Part shown: in pieces, positions 11,750 through 22,010 of the stretch
Numbering within the stretch: the stretch's first letter is position 1
How the letters are laid out: each line of letters begins with the position of its first letter
From: Humulus lupulus
Lineage: Eukaryota > Streptophyta > Magnoliopsida > Rosales > Cannabaceae
DNA: 64,000 nucleotides
Assembly (NCBI RefSeq): GCF_963169125.1
Contig: NC_084794.1
Location: forward strand, 88,333,018-88,397,017
Reading direction: 5' to 3'
Translations under genes and position numbers: made by a program
Notes under the pieces: generated by a model
The model's input: the letters and a program-made list of their open reading frames with translations, nothing else
Told to the model about the DNA's origin: nothing
Databases searched by the model: none

Positions 11750-13609
11750 TGTTGGGGTTTTATGCCCTAATTAAAACCCGAATTCTTTGTAATCTCATTT
11801 TATTATCAATAAAAGAATAGAAATCATTTTTTGACTTGGTCAATCACATTGCTCACATGTTTTATTTTTTATGATTATTTGTTTAATAGAAACTTCTATT
11901 AAATCCTGAGCTTATAGATAATCATAATTACAGTGACGTAATCACAGTGGAATATATATATATATGATTATATGTTCAAAATATGTTAGTCCTAAGATTA
12001 GTTAGTGCACATGATTTACACTAACTTGCCAATCTACGATATGATCTACTTATACATTGTGGTGTTGTGTTCTTTCCAGAACATTAGCAAAGTAGATAAG
12101 ATCAGATGTATTTGTTACATCGACCAAGACCGATATTGACAGTTGATAGGATAAGTAAACATACCGTTATTCTTTATTCTAGTCATATCATATAGTTGAC
12201 TATATGTCAATTCAATCTCAATTCTGAGTGGTTAGTATTCTAACTGATTGTATTATTTTAGTTCTTTGAGTTGTTCGTTACCAGCTTACCCTACGGACTA
12301 GCCCATACTTACATCTTGGGAACTCGGTAGTATAATTGAGTGGGAGTGTTAATCATAGATATGAACATCTATAGCTTCTGATGAAGAAGTGAAATGGTGG
12401 TTTCCTTTTAGTTTGGTTCAAGGTGTTAAATGATAGAGATCTTATTTCAATAATAAAATTAGTTTACTGAAATATCATTTACAAGGAACTAAGTTTTTTA
12501 AGGATAAAATACAATGAGGGGTAAAACGATATTTTTGTCCCATCTCATTGTAAACCGTCTATAAAGGATTGAGTGACAATTATGGTTGTAACAATGGATA
12601 ATTAATAGCGTATCTATATTTGTTATAGAGTGTTCTATGAGTTCAAGAGTGCAATTCTGAGTCTTTAGTGGAGTCACGAGGAATTAATAAGTTATTAAAT
12701 TTATTTGTTAGATTTATGATAACTTATTGGCGCATGATTTCATAGGCTCATGGTCCCCATTTTACCTTGGATAAAATCATCTAGATATTCTCAATTAATT
12801 GATTTAATTATCAATTAGAATTATCAAAGTTGACCAGGTCAATTTTGGATAGTTTCATAGAGTTATGTAATTTTGAGAAGAAAAGAGAAATTAAGGCAGA
12901 TTTATTAATTAAGATATTGGTATCTAAATTAATAAATAAGTATAAATCAAGGTTCAAATTATAAATAATTAATTTGATAAAGGATTTAAATAATTATTTA
13001 ATTAATTAAATCAATAGGAAATAATACAGGTCTCGATTTTAAGTCCAATGGGCTTATAATCAAATGGAAAATTTCACGGGCCTAAAGCCCATGATAAATT
13101 TGACCTAGGCTGTTAATTGGCTATTATTTTATTGATTTTTTAATTAAATTAAATGGCCTAATTGAGTCTATAAAAGGTGTGCTAAGTGAGAGAAGAAAAC
13201 ATAAGTCACAAGACGACAGACACTGGTTTTCTGATAGTTTTTAGATTCTCTCTAAACACAAGTCATTTTCTAAGCCTCTTTGTTATTTTCTCTTCTTCTC
13301 TCTATATCTATCTCATGTGTTGAGAATCATCCACTCTAGTCTAGGTGATTCTAAGGATACTTTGGAAGACTGTGAAGATTATAGAAGATCGGTTCAGTTT
13401 CTTGGTAATACTCTGAGACAGAAAGGATACAATTGTTAGAGAAACTGAAGGAAGGACTCATTCATTCTGCTGCATATACTGTAAGTATTCTTATCATTGT
13501 TTCTCTTTGAATTCAATTTTAGAAACATGTTCTAGGTTATCTCATATTAATTTGTTTAATATTAGTTCTACATGAAAATAAATAAAGTTCCTGTATAATT
13601 TTCCCAACA
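11750..13609 (+). repeat. Copia-1 3' LTR
   Basis: It is collinear with the 5' LTR and ends TTTTCCCAACA. It is followed by target duplication ATGTC (13610-13614), identical to 2113-2117. A (TA)n run near 11955 and several single-base gaps set it apart from the 5' copy. Confidence 0.93.
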
Positions 13610-13614
13610 ATGTC

Positions 13615-14624
13615 GTCATTTTCTGACATACACAGTAGGGGCTTTTAGACTTCTGTCACATAAAACCATGCTTGCCTACTACTCGAGTACTGGACACGTG
13701 GTCTTGTGCAATTGGCATCAGTTAGGTTTCGAGGACTAAAATAATGGTCTTGTCAACTTTTTACTGCCACTTGGTCTATTTAATCTTGGCCCTTGGATCT
13801 CGAGCTAACCCAATTGGATGGCCCAGATTAATTTTCGTAGTTTACGTATAAATAGGGTGATCAGACTTCAAACCTCGCCACCTTTGCATTTGAAAATTTC
13901 CCATTTCTAAACCCTCAAGCTTTCCTTCTTCTTCCCCAGAATCCCCAAAATTGTTCATCGTGCCCATACATTCAGAAACTTTCTAGGAGCTTCCCATCGC
14001 CGAATCTATATCCTCTAATCACCGAACATATTTCCTGTAAGTATCTCATCCCTTGGTTTGAAAAGTTCCCCCCCCCCCCCCCCCTTTTTTTGTTCTTCGT
14101 TATCCAATGAGATTTTTGTTCTCAACAATTTTCGTTTGCAATGTTCAATTTTTGTTACCGTTAGGCTATTTCTAAATGCTCATAGGAAATAGGTTTCAAT
14201 TTAGATTAAATGGGTGAACCCAAACATGTTTTAGAAATAAGACATTCATAAAACTGGGAAAATTTCCAGGTTAATCTGGGTAGCCCTAATGGAAAATTAG
14301 CTTAAAGAATACCCATTCAGGGTAAAGAAACTAAAGGGTTTTTAGGTTTAATACCAAGTAGCTTAGGGGTTATGCTTCCTTGAGTGGCTTCACACTAAAC
14401 CGCTTTCCAAAGGAAAGTAGTGGGTCTGACATTTTTGACACGCGGATCCTGAAGTATATGGGGATTGTTAAGAAACTGAGGTGCGAAGCCTAGGATATCG
14501 TGTGGCATCACGCGATGAGGCTAAGGCTAAATTTAGCTCGTATAACGAAAATAATCCATTCCATCCCTCGTACCTTTACGACATAGTTATAGACCATCCT
14601 AGGTCGCCTACTAACTAGGCCGCT
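13615..14624 (+). promoter_or_regulatory. Promoter and spliced 5' leader of the Tat-1 antisense accessory gene
   Basis: CCAAT at 13810-13814 and a clean TATAAATA at 13847-13854 lie before a pyrimidine-rich leader (13880-13940). A CTGTAAGTATC splice-donor-like site follows at about 14037-14047. The next 580 bases contain a 17-C run (14068-14084) and no ORF, and read as a 5' UTR intron before the ATG at 14625. The promoter points opposite to the retrotransposon genes. It is inferred from motifs only. Confidence 0.55.
13847..13854 (+). promoter_or_regulatory. TATA box of the antisense accessory gene
   Basis: TATAAATA followed by GGGTG is an almost consensus plant TATA box, placed about 780 bases before the predicted start codon. 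The equivalent gene of Tat-2 has TATTTAAA in the matching place (35950-35960, minus strand). Confidence 0.6.
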
Positions 14625-17349
14625 TTGTCATTAGGCGATCTAATGGCACCCCCTAAGAAGAAATCTACAAGTTCATCCACTCAACACAAAGATAAAGGGA
14701 AGCAGGTCGCCCCTGACTCTCCTATTCCGCATTTCGGTCCGGTAGTGGAGAATGAAGTTCCTGTCGACCCCAACGCATTCTTCGAGGTCGAGCACATAAT
14801 CTCAAAAATCATGACTCAAAGGAAAGTGAATAAATTCATGTTGAGTCACAACATTGAGATGCGAGCTGGTGGTCTCCTTGCCCAACCTGCGCTTGAAGGG
14901 GAAATGAGCTATGCCCCTTTCCAAGATGACTTTGCGGCCTGGAGCGATGAGCATCTGAAGGCTGGTGCCTTCCTTCTCCTGGACCAATATTTCATAAACT
15001 TCTTAAACTATGTGAAACTAGCTCCCTTCCAGCTCCCCCCAAATTCATACAGACTTTTGGCGGGGCTGAAATATCTGTTCCTCAGGCATGAGTGGGAGGT
15101 CCCCTCTCTAACAGATATTTTGTACTTTTTCTGTCTCAAAGCAAGCCCCGAGCAGAGAGGATGAGGTGATGGGTTTTTTTACCTCACGCTGTTTCCAAAC
15201 TCTGCCTCCATCATTGAGCTTCCCAACCATCCAAAAGACTATAAAGATTTATTCTTTATGTCGAATGGCTTCAAGAATTGCGAACATCGATACTTCAACC
15301 GACCTCATAAGTCTTCTACCTTTGTAAATTCATCTTGTGAATTTTTATTCCTTTTACTTAAAATATATATATATTGTACATGTCTTGATTGAGTTTGTTT
15401 CTCGTGCAACCATATTCGCCCGGACGGAAAAATCTATGACTCTCGGGGGTCAGTATGAGAAATTGTCCTGCCTTCCCCCCGGGGAAAAGGATTATCGCCA
15501 AGTCATGAATGATGTCACGATGTTGGCCTGTAAACTAATCGGCGATGGTCAAACACTGGCTCTGAGGACCCGAGCTCCTCTTCCGGTGATCCTCGAGCTT
15601 CCCTACTCTCAAGAGGCTTTGCTAACCACTGAGGACACTGACAAGGAAGAGGCTGAGGTGCCTCTCGTGCGGAAAAGATGGGCTCCTGAAGCTGATCAAA
15701 GACCTGATCCTGACCGAGATGCTTCTGGAGCAGCAGTCGGCCCCTCTGGCCAAGGTAACCCATACCTTTTTAGGGATTTAGATCGGGCTACTGATAGCTT
15801 TATGTTAATACGTTTTAACCCCAATCAGCTAGTTAGTCGCCACCCCACCGATCCAGACCTAAATGTAACTCTCCTCCAATGTGTGGATTGCTTGGTGGTA
15901 CGCTATGACCATAGCTATCCCAAAGGCACCATTGTAGTTGACAACACGCTAAACTTTAGATCTTCTATCTTTGAAGAGTACGGAACCAACCTTAAGACTT
16001 TGCCTTCTCTGCTCCAGGGAGCATTTGCTCCGGGGTTTAGGCAGTATGTAGATGAATCCAGCCCCGAGGAGGGACCTGAACCCCCTAGGATCTTAGAGAT
16101 TATATCCTTAGACTCCCCCTCCCCTCCGTTAATCCCAGAGCCGGAGGTCATGCTTAGCCCGGTTCATACACCTGATCTGGTGATAATAGATTCCTCCCCA
16201 AGCCCGGAGGATAGGATCTTTATCTCCCCCCTTTTTTTTTGTTTATATATCTTTGAAACATTACTTTTGTGAATTAACTCCCTTTGTTATTTTCAGGTGA
16301 AGAGATGGAATCGATAGGAGCCCCCGAACTAAGGACTACCTTTCTGGCTAAAAAGTCTAGAACGGGCCCCATCGTGAAGAGGCCCAGGGTGACGAAGAAG
16401 GCCACGCCTAAGATAGGGGATGCTACAAAATCCCCCTTTAAGGGTAAAGACACGAGCTCCGCTCAGGAGCCAGCTCCGGTGACTACTATCATCGTTGGGC
16501 AAGTTCCTCCTCCTCCCCCTCGACACATGCCTCCACCTCCCCAAGTAATTCAAGCTAAGGCCCCCATCGTCCCAATACCGGTTGAGCCACAGGACCTGGA
16601 AAAGATCTCGGAGGCCTTTCGGGGTATAGTATATGAGACAACGATTCATATGGTGGGCCACACATATAAATCCAGTGCAAAGGATTTGAGAGCCATAGAG
16701 GAGCGCAACCCGGAGGATGTCCTCGAATCTTCCATGGGGATGAACCTCACCGTGAGTCCTTCTCCCACACCTGATTCTTTTTTGTTTACTATGTTCTTCC
16801 TCTTTTTTTTTTTGACCTTGTTTTGTTATTCCGCAGTCTCTCCTGGCCCAATACTGAAGAATAGCTCGTGATAAGGCCAGAAACGAAGAGATCTGAGCCG
16901 AGCTGGCCACTACCAAGGCCGCCCATAATGTTTCTCAGGAAAATGAGCATGCTGCTAAGGTTGCTCTTATCTCTTCCCAAGAAAGTGAGCAGGCCGTAAA
17001 GACTGTATTATCTGCCTCCCATGCTCATGCTGCAGAGGCAAACCACCATGCTGAATAGCTTCAGGCTAAGAAAGGTGAGCTCAAAGCGAAACTACTTGAG
17101 GTCGAAGTTAAAGCCAAGGAGGAAGTGGCAGTGTCATCATCAACCATGGAGGAGATGCTTTACCATTTCTGGGATTTCAACCAAGACGAGAACTTCTCCT
17201 TCATGGAGCACGGGCTGTGGGATCCATACCTTGCTGAATTCAAGGCTCCGTTTTTGCAAGAACCCTCAGAGACTGGTGAGGCTTCTAGAGCGGCGGAGGG
17301 AGATGGTGAGGAAATTACTTCGGTGGGGCGAGTTGACGGAGCCCAATGA
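14625..17349 (+). pseudogene. Antisense accessory ORF of Tat-1 (putative gypsy-type transposon protein), four or more exons
   Basis: The gene lies between integrase and the 3' LTR on the strand opposite gag-pol. Exon 1 (14625 to about 15325) reads MSLGDLMAPPKKK then a conserved globular part (YVKLAPFQLPPNSYRLLAG). An in-frame TGA at 15162 breaks it, then GDGFFYLTLFPNSASII follows in the same frame. Exon 2 (about 15410-15753) has EKDYRQVMNDVTMLACKLIG. A GTGAAG acceptor region at about 16298 opens a basic, proline-rich exon (VPPPPPRHMPPPPQ). The last part (16836-17349) is an Ala/Glu-rich coiled coil with two TGA and one TAG, ending GRVDGAQ. From memory the family is Pfam Transposase_28, seen as extra ORFs in Tat elements. 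Its function is unknown. Splice points are my estimate. Confidence 0.7.
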
Positions 17350-18144
17350 TCCCATTTATGATTTTCTTTGTAATTGTCTAACAATATTTTGGTATTAAAC
17401 AATTGCCTTCGGGCTTAGCTCGAGGTTATTTCTCCTCGATGTGACAATATATTTGTTTGTTTTATTTAAATATATATCTAACTTGTGATCTATTTGTCTT
17501 CCCTTTATTATTTTCTCATGTTATATGAATCCTTACTCTTGTACAATCGAAATTTTAGGGATCGAGTTTTAGATCAAGATATATTTTACCAAACTTGGTT
17601 ATGTCCAAGTTTTTGTTCGCTTATTTGTGTCGTACTTGTTAAGAACCAGGCCTCGAACCTGGTTATATCCAGGGTTTTTAATGATTTAAACTTAGTTCGT
17701 ACTAGGTTTATTGAAAGTTCGAGCTTTAAAAAATTTGTTGAATAATCAATTTTTCCAAACTTCTAAGTTTCGGGCCTAGTTATATCCAGGGTTTTAGATG
17801 ATTTAAACTTAGTCCTTGCTAGGTTTATTGAAAAATCGAGCTTTAAAAAGCCATTGAATAATCAATTTTTCCAAGCTTCTAAGTTTTGGACCTTATCCGA
17901 GTAGGCTTAATTTCTTAGTTTTAAAAGAATTTTTCACTAAAAATCTTGCCGACCTCAGTTATGTGCCCCCTAAGTAACTAGAATGTATAAACTTTCCTGG
18001 TTGCTTTTACACATATGAGAACACGAACTCGCAATCATAAAACTAAGAAATGGATTTTTCATAATCCATCTATTTTTGTAATTGAAATGACTTTTATAAA
18101 TAAACCTTACATTGACAGTAGTATTATTGATAATACTTTTTCAA
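17350..18144. other. Tat-1 spacer between the converging accessory gene and integrase
   Basis: This is a non-coding stretch where the plus-strand accessory gene and the minus-strand pol converge. It holds AT-rich sequence and a 117-bp tandem duplication (17651-17884). The short ORFs here are chance. Confidence 0.6.
17651..17884. repeat. 117-bp tandem duplication in the Tat-1 spacer
   Basis: Two adjacent copies share TTATATCCAGGG, GATTTAAACTTAGT, CTAGGTTTATTGAAA and AATAATCAATTTTTCCAA. The shared anchor TTATATCC recurs at 17663 and 17780, giving a period of 117. A more worn third copy may lie just left (AACTTGGTTATGTCC at 17590-17605). Tandem repeats in this part of Tat-lineage elements are known as a seed of satellite DNA. 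Confidence 0.75.
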
Positions 18145-19435
18145 GTGAAAGGCATTCCAGGTCCGTGGGACTACTTCCCCATTCAGTCGAGCTATCTTAA
18201 AAGTTCCCTCACGCAAGACTTCTATGATCTGATATGGTCCTTCCCAGTTCGAGCCCAATATACCATCCCTTAAGTCTTTATTTGGAAAAAAGACCCTTCG
18301 GAGAACTAGGTCGCCTAATCCAAGTTTGCACCCCTTAACTTTAGAATTGAAATAGCGAGTGATCTTTTGTTGATAACGGGCGAGCTATAACTGCGATCCC
18401 TCTAGTTTTTATTCGATCAGATCAAGAGATTCGTTAAGTAGGCCATCATTATGTTCTTAATAAAATTTCCTTTGCCTGTGAGTAGTTACCATGGCTTCGA
18501 TTGGAAGAATGACCTCACTTCCAAAAGTTAAGGAAAAAGGAGTATTCCCTGTGGAGGTCCTGTGAGAAGTTCAGTAGGCCCAAAGTACTTGCGGGAGCTG
18601 TTTGGGCCATATTCCTTTGGATTCGTCCAACCTCTTCTTCAGGCTTGCCCTAAGGGTTTTGTTTACAGCCTCGACCTGCCCATTGGCTTGTGGGTATGCT
18701 ACCGACGAGAAACTCTTCGTGATGCCATATTTTTCACAGAAGTTAGTGAAGAGATCACTGTCGAATTGCGTCCTGTTATCTGACATGATCTTCTTTGGAA
18801 GTCCAAATCGACATATAATACTCTTCACCACGAAGTCCAGGATTCTTTTTGAGGTGATGGTCGCCAGAGGCTCGGCTTCTACCCACTTCGTGAAGTAATC
18901 GATCGCCACCACCGCATATCGAACTCCTCCCTTTCCCATAGGTAGGGAACCTAATAGGTCGATTCCCCATGCTGCAAATGGCCATGGGGATGAAATCGTC
19001 ATTAACTCAACTGGAGCAGCTTAGGAAACTATGGTGAAACGCTAGCATTTGTCACATTTTTGAACGTATGAGATCGAATATTTCGTTAAAGTGGGCCAAA
19101 AGTAGCCTTGCCTCAATATCTTCAGTGTCAATTTTTGCCCCCCAACGTGATCTTCACAAAAACCTTCGTGTATTTCTTGTAAAATGGTTTTGGATTCCTC
19201 GGGCAGAACACATCGCAGGAGGGGCAACGAATGACCTCGCCGATAAAGGGTTCCATCTACCATCATATACCGTGGAGCTTGATAGAGTATCTTTCTCGCG
19301 TCTTTTCTGTCATCGGGTAATTTTCCAGTCGCGAGATATTCCACTATAGGAGTCATCCAAGTTGATCTTATGTCAATCATTCCGACCTCCATCATTTCTC
19401 CTGTTACACTTGGGCTCTCCAAGAACTCCACCAGT
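18145..19435 (-). pseudogene. int: Tat-1 integrase (broken)
   Basis: Read right to left, the zinc-binding part has EGFCEDHVGGQK and VQKCDKC (19042-19431). After a TAA at about 19021 the core (19002-18571) has AWGIDLLGS, AIDYFTKWVEAEP, IMSDNRTQFDS and QANGQVEAVN, the D-D-E residues. A TGA at 18571 sits where an Arg is expected (WAY*TSHRTSTG). Homology then runs to about 18150 through a C-terminal part (VLRRVF, GPYQIIEVL) with two or three more stops. There is no chromodomain, which fits Tat rather than chromoviruses. The enzyme would insert the cDNA but is dead in this copy. Confidence 0.85.
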
Positions 19436-20540
19436 ACTACATTTAATGTTTCAGCCTCTTTGGTGGTAGCAAGTCGATCCAGAGCATCGACATTAGAATT
19501 CTGCTCGTAGGGTATCTATTCGATAAACATGTATTCAAATTCAGACAGTTCCCCTCTTACCTTAGCCAAGTAGGCCGCCATCTTGATTCGCCGAGCTTGA
19601 TACTCTCCCAATACCTGATTAACCATGAGTTGGGGATCGCTATAGCATTGGATGGCTTTTTCCTTGAGCTCTCTTGCCACCCTCAGCCTTGCTACACTGG
19701 CTCATATTCTGCTTCGTTGTTGGATGCCTCAAATCTGAATCTTAGAGTTGTATGAAATCGATGCCCCTCTGGTGAGATTAAAATTATTCTAGCTCCTGAT
19801 CCGTTCTCGTTCGATGATCCATCAACAAAGATTTTCCATACTTCCTACACTGGCTCCCTTATGAGCTTGTCCTGAAAACTGGTGCATTCTGCCATAAAAT
19901 CAGGAAGGGCTTGACTCTTAATTGAGGTCCGGGGTAAGTACAAAATCTCGAACTGGCTAAGTTTGATGGCCCATTTTAAAAGACGTCCCGACGTCTCAGG
20001 TTTTTGTAGAACCTGCCTTAAAGGTTGGTCGATTAAGATGTTGATTAAATGGGACTGGAAATATGGTCGGAGCTTTCTGGAGGCCAATATTAGGCAGAAC
20101 GTCAGTTTCTCTATCAATGGATACCATGACTCAGCTTTGAGAAGCCTCTTGCTTACATAATATAATGGTTTCTAAGCTCGATCTTCTTCTCGAACCCACA
20201 CGGAACTGACTATATTCTCTGTTACGGCCAGATAAAGGAATAAAGAGTCTCCAGATATTGGTTTAGATAATACTAGGGGCTCGGCTAGATGTGTTTTTAG
20301 ATCGTGGAATGCTTGTTCGCACTCCTCGGTCCACTCAAATTTCTTGTTTCCTCTGAGCAAGTTGTACAATGGCAGACACTTGTCAGTGGATTTCGAAATG
20401 AATCAATTCAAAGCTGCCACCCTTCTAGTTAGGTTTTGAATTTCTTTACGGGACCTAGGCGAAGGCATTTCTAATAACGATCTAATTTTTTCAGGATTCA
20501 CCTCTATTCCCCTCGTGGTTATTATGAAGCCAAGGAACAT
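19436..20540 (-). pseudogene. Tat-1 RT connection and RNase H (broken)
   Basis: Segments at 20369-20172 (LYNLLRGNKKFEWTEECEQAF, LYLAVTENIVSSVWV) and 20117-19845 (LRPYFQSHLINILIDQPL, GRLLKWAIKLSQFEI) are the RT thumb and connection of a gypsy element. Below 19845 comes an RNase H reading IFVDGSSNENGSGA with NNEAEYE, split by several stops and frameshifts between 19436 and 19740. A VDGSS-type second RNase H agrees with the Tat lineage, which carries this archaeal-type (dual) RNase H arrangement. Confidence 0.75.
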
Positions 20541-21130
20541 TCAAGATTCCACCCCGAAGGTGCATTTCTGAGGATTCAGCTTCATCTCATATTTCCTTAA
20601 TATTCCAAAACACTCTTCCAGATCGGATACATGGTTATTGGCAATCTTTGACTTGACAAGCATGTCATCGACGTACACCTCCATATTTCTCCCTATCTGG
20701 TTAGCGATCATTTTGTTGAGCAAGAATTGGTACGTAGCCCCAGCATTTTTCAACCCGAATGGCATAACTTTGTAGCAATATACGTTATGTTCGGTCATGA
20801 AACTAGTATGCTCCTGGTCCATAGGTTTCATTGCGATCTGGTTATGTCCAGAATACGCGTCCATGAAAGACATGAGCTCGTGACCTGTCGTGGCATCCAC
20901 CAACTGATAAATTCTTGGTAGTGGGAAACATTCCTTGGGACAAGCTTTGTTCAGATTGGAGAATTCGGTACAGGTTCTCCATTTCCCGTTCGGTTTTGGG
21001 ACTAGCACGGGATTAGCAACCCAGATCGGGTACCTCTCAGATGAACCTGCATTTTAGTAATCGAGCTACTTCTTCATCAAGTGCTTCAGATCGGGTAGTT
21101 CCCAAATGTCTCCATTTATGAGATTTTGCA
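20541..21130 (-). pseudogene. Tat-1 reverse transcriptase core
   Basis: The core from 21008 contains [47 protein letters not shown] and the catalytic [12 protein letters not shown], followed by [10 protein letters not shown]. The catalytic box is intact. A TGA at 20541 interrupts it just before MFLGF, where Gly (GGA) is expected, and upstream RT sequence continues to about 21130 in broken form. The enzyme would copy element RNA into DNA. Confidence 0.88.
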
Positions 21131-21450
21131 GGCATGCTCTTGTCCAAATTTAAAGTGTGCATTATTATAATTGGATTGATTCCCACCATATCCTCATGCT
21201 ACCAAACGAAGACATCCAGGTTCTTCTGTAAAAAATTGACCAGCTCCATCTTTCTTTCATTGTCAAGATTCTTTCCAATTTTAACAACTTTTCAAGCTTC
21301 TTTAGGGTCGATATTCACCTCCTCGAGCTCTTCTATGGCTTTGAGCTCTGACTTTTCTTCGCCTAATCACGGGTCAATGTCATCATGTTGGGCGACCTCA
21401 CAATCCTCTTCCCGCAGAGGTTCTTCCGTCCCATAAGTCACTTATACTTT
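21131..21450 (-). other. Tat-1 pol linker between protease and RT
   Basis: This is a minus-strand linker of about 320 bases with worn coding character: acidic residues, Glu-Glu repeats and several stops. It joins the protease to the RT lead-in. I see no separate gene in it. Confidence 0.5.
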
Positions 21451-22010
21451 CTAGGACTCCTCACCTCCATCATTTATGACCATCGCTTTCTGCCTAGGTT
21501 GTGAATTTCCCTTCATAGAAATGCTATAGCATTCCCTGGCAGTGAGTTGATCGCTTCTGACGATGCATATTCTCGCAGCTAAGGGAAATTTCAATGCTAG
21601 GTGGCGGATAGAGGTTATGGCTTCAAATTCCATCAACGCAGGTGGTCCCAAAATCGCATTGTATGCAGCCGGATAATCGATTACCACAAACTTGAGTAAC
21701 TTGGAAATAGTTCGTGACTCTTCTCCCAATATCACCACCAGTCCGATCATCCCGATGGCTGCTGACCCTTCTCCCGAAAACCCGTATAGAGTCATCGAGG
21801 TCGCCTTCAAATCAGTTATAGATAACCCCATTTTTTCCAGGGTGGACCTGAAAAGTAGATTTACAAAGCTTCTGTTATCCACTAGTGTCCTTCGTACCCT
21901 TTGGTTGGCGAACTGAACAGTTACCACCAGCGGATCGTTATGCGGGAATTGGACGTGGCTAGCATCCACTTCCATGAAAATGATTGGTTGCGTTTCCAAT
22001 CATTTTTGTT
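21451..22010 (-). pseudogene. Tat-1 aspartic protease (active site damaged)
   Basis: The 21999-21451 reading gives PLVVTVQFANQRVRRTLVD, NLLFRSTLEKMG, AAYNAILGPPALMEF and SIRHLALKFP, the fold of the Tat protease. At the catalytic loop, where D-x-G-S-S is usual, it reads D-N-R-S-F, so the essential Gly is lost. The protease would process Gag-Pol. It is in a different frame from gag and RT, which shows indels on both sides. Confidence 0.75.

Larger units (their letters stand above)
2118..13609 (+). mobile_element. Copia-1: Angela-like Ty1/copia retrotransposon nested in Tat-1
   Basis: Two LTRs of 1.86 kb (2118-3978 and 11750-13609, TGTTGGGG to AACA ends) flank a primer site, a long leader, a gag remnant, an integrase-first pol and a polypurine tract. 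The exact five-base duplication ATGTC occurs at 2113-2117 and 13610-13614. The order INT before RT-RNaseH defines Ty1/copia. The Angela assignment rests on LTR length and on the gag and integrase style, and is tentative. The LTRs differ at many positions (several percent in the first 150 bases), so the insertion is not recent. Tat-1 must be older. Confidence 0.93.

Noticed and set aside
15515..16916. Minus-strand ORFs up to 195 codons
   Set aside because: Shadows of the plus-strand accessory gene; the plus frame has family phrases and splice-like ends, the minus frame none.
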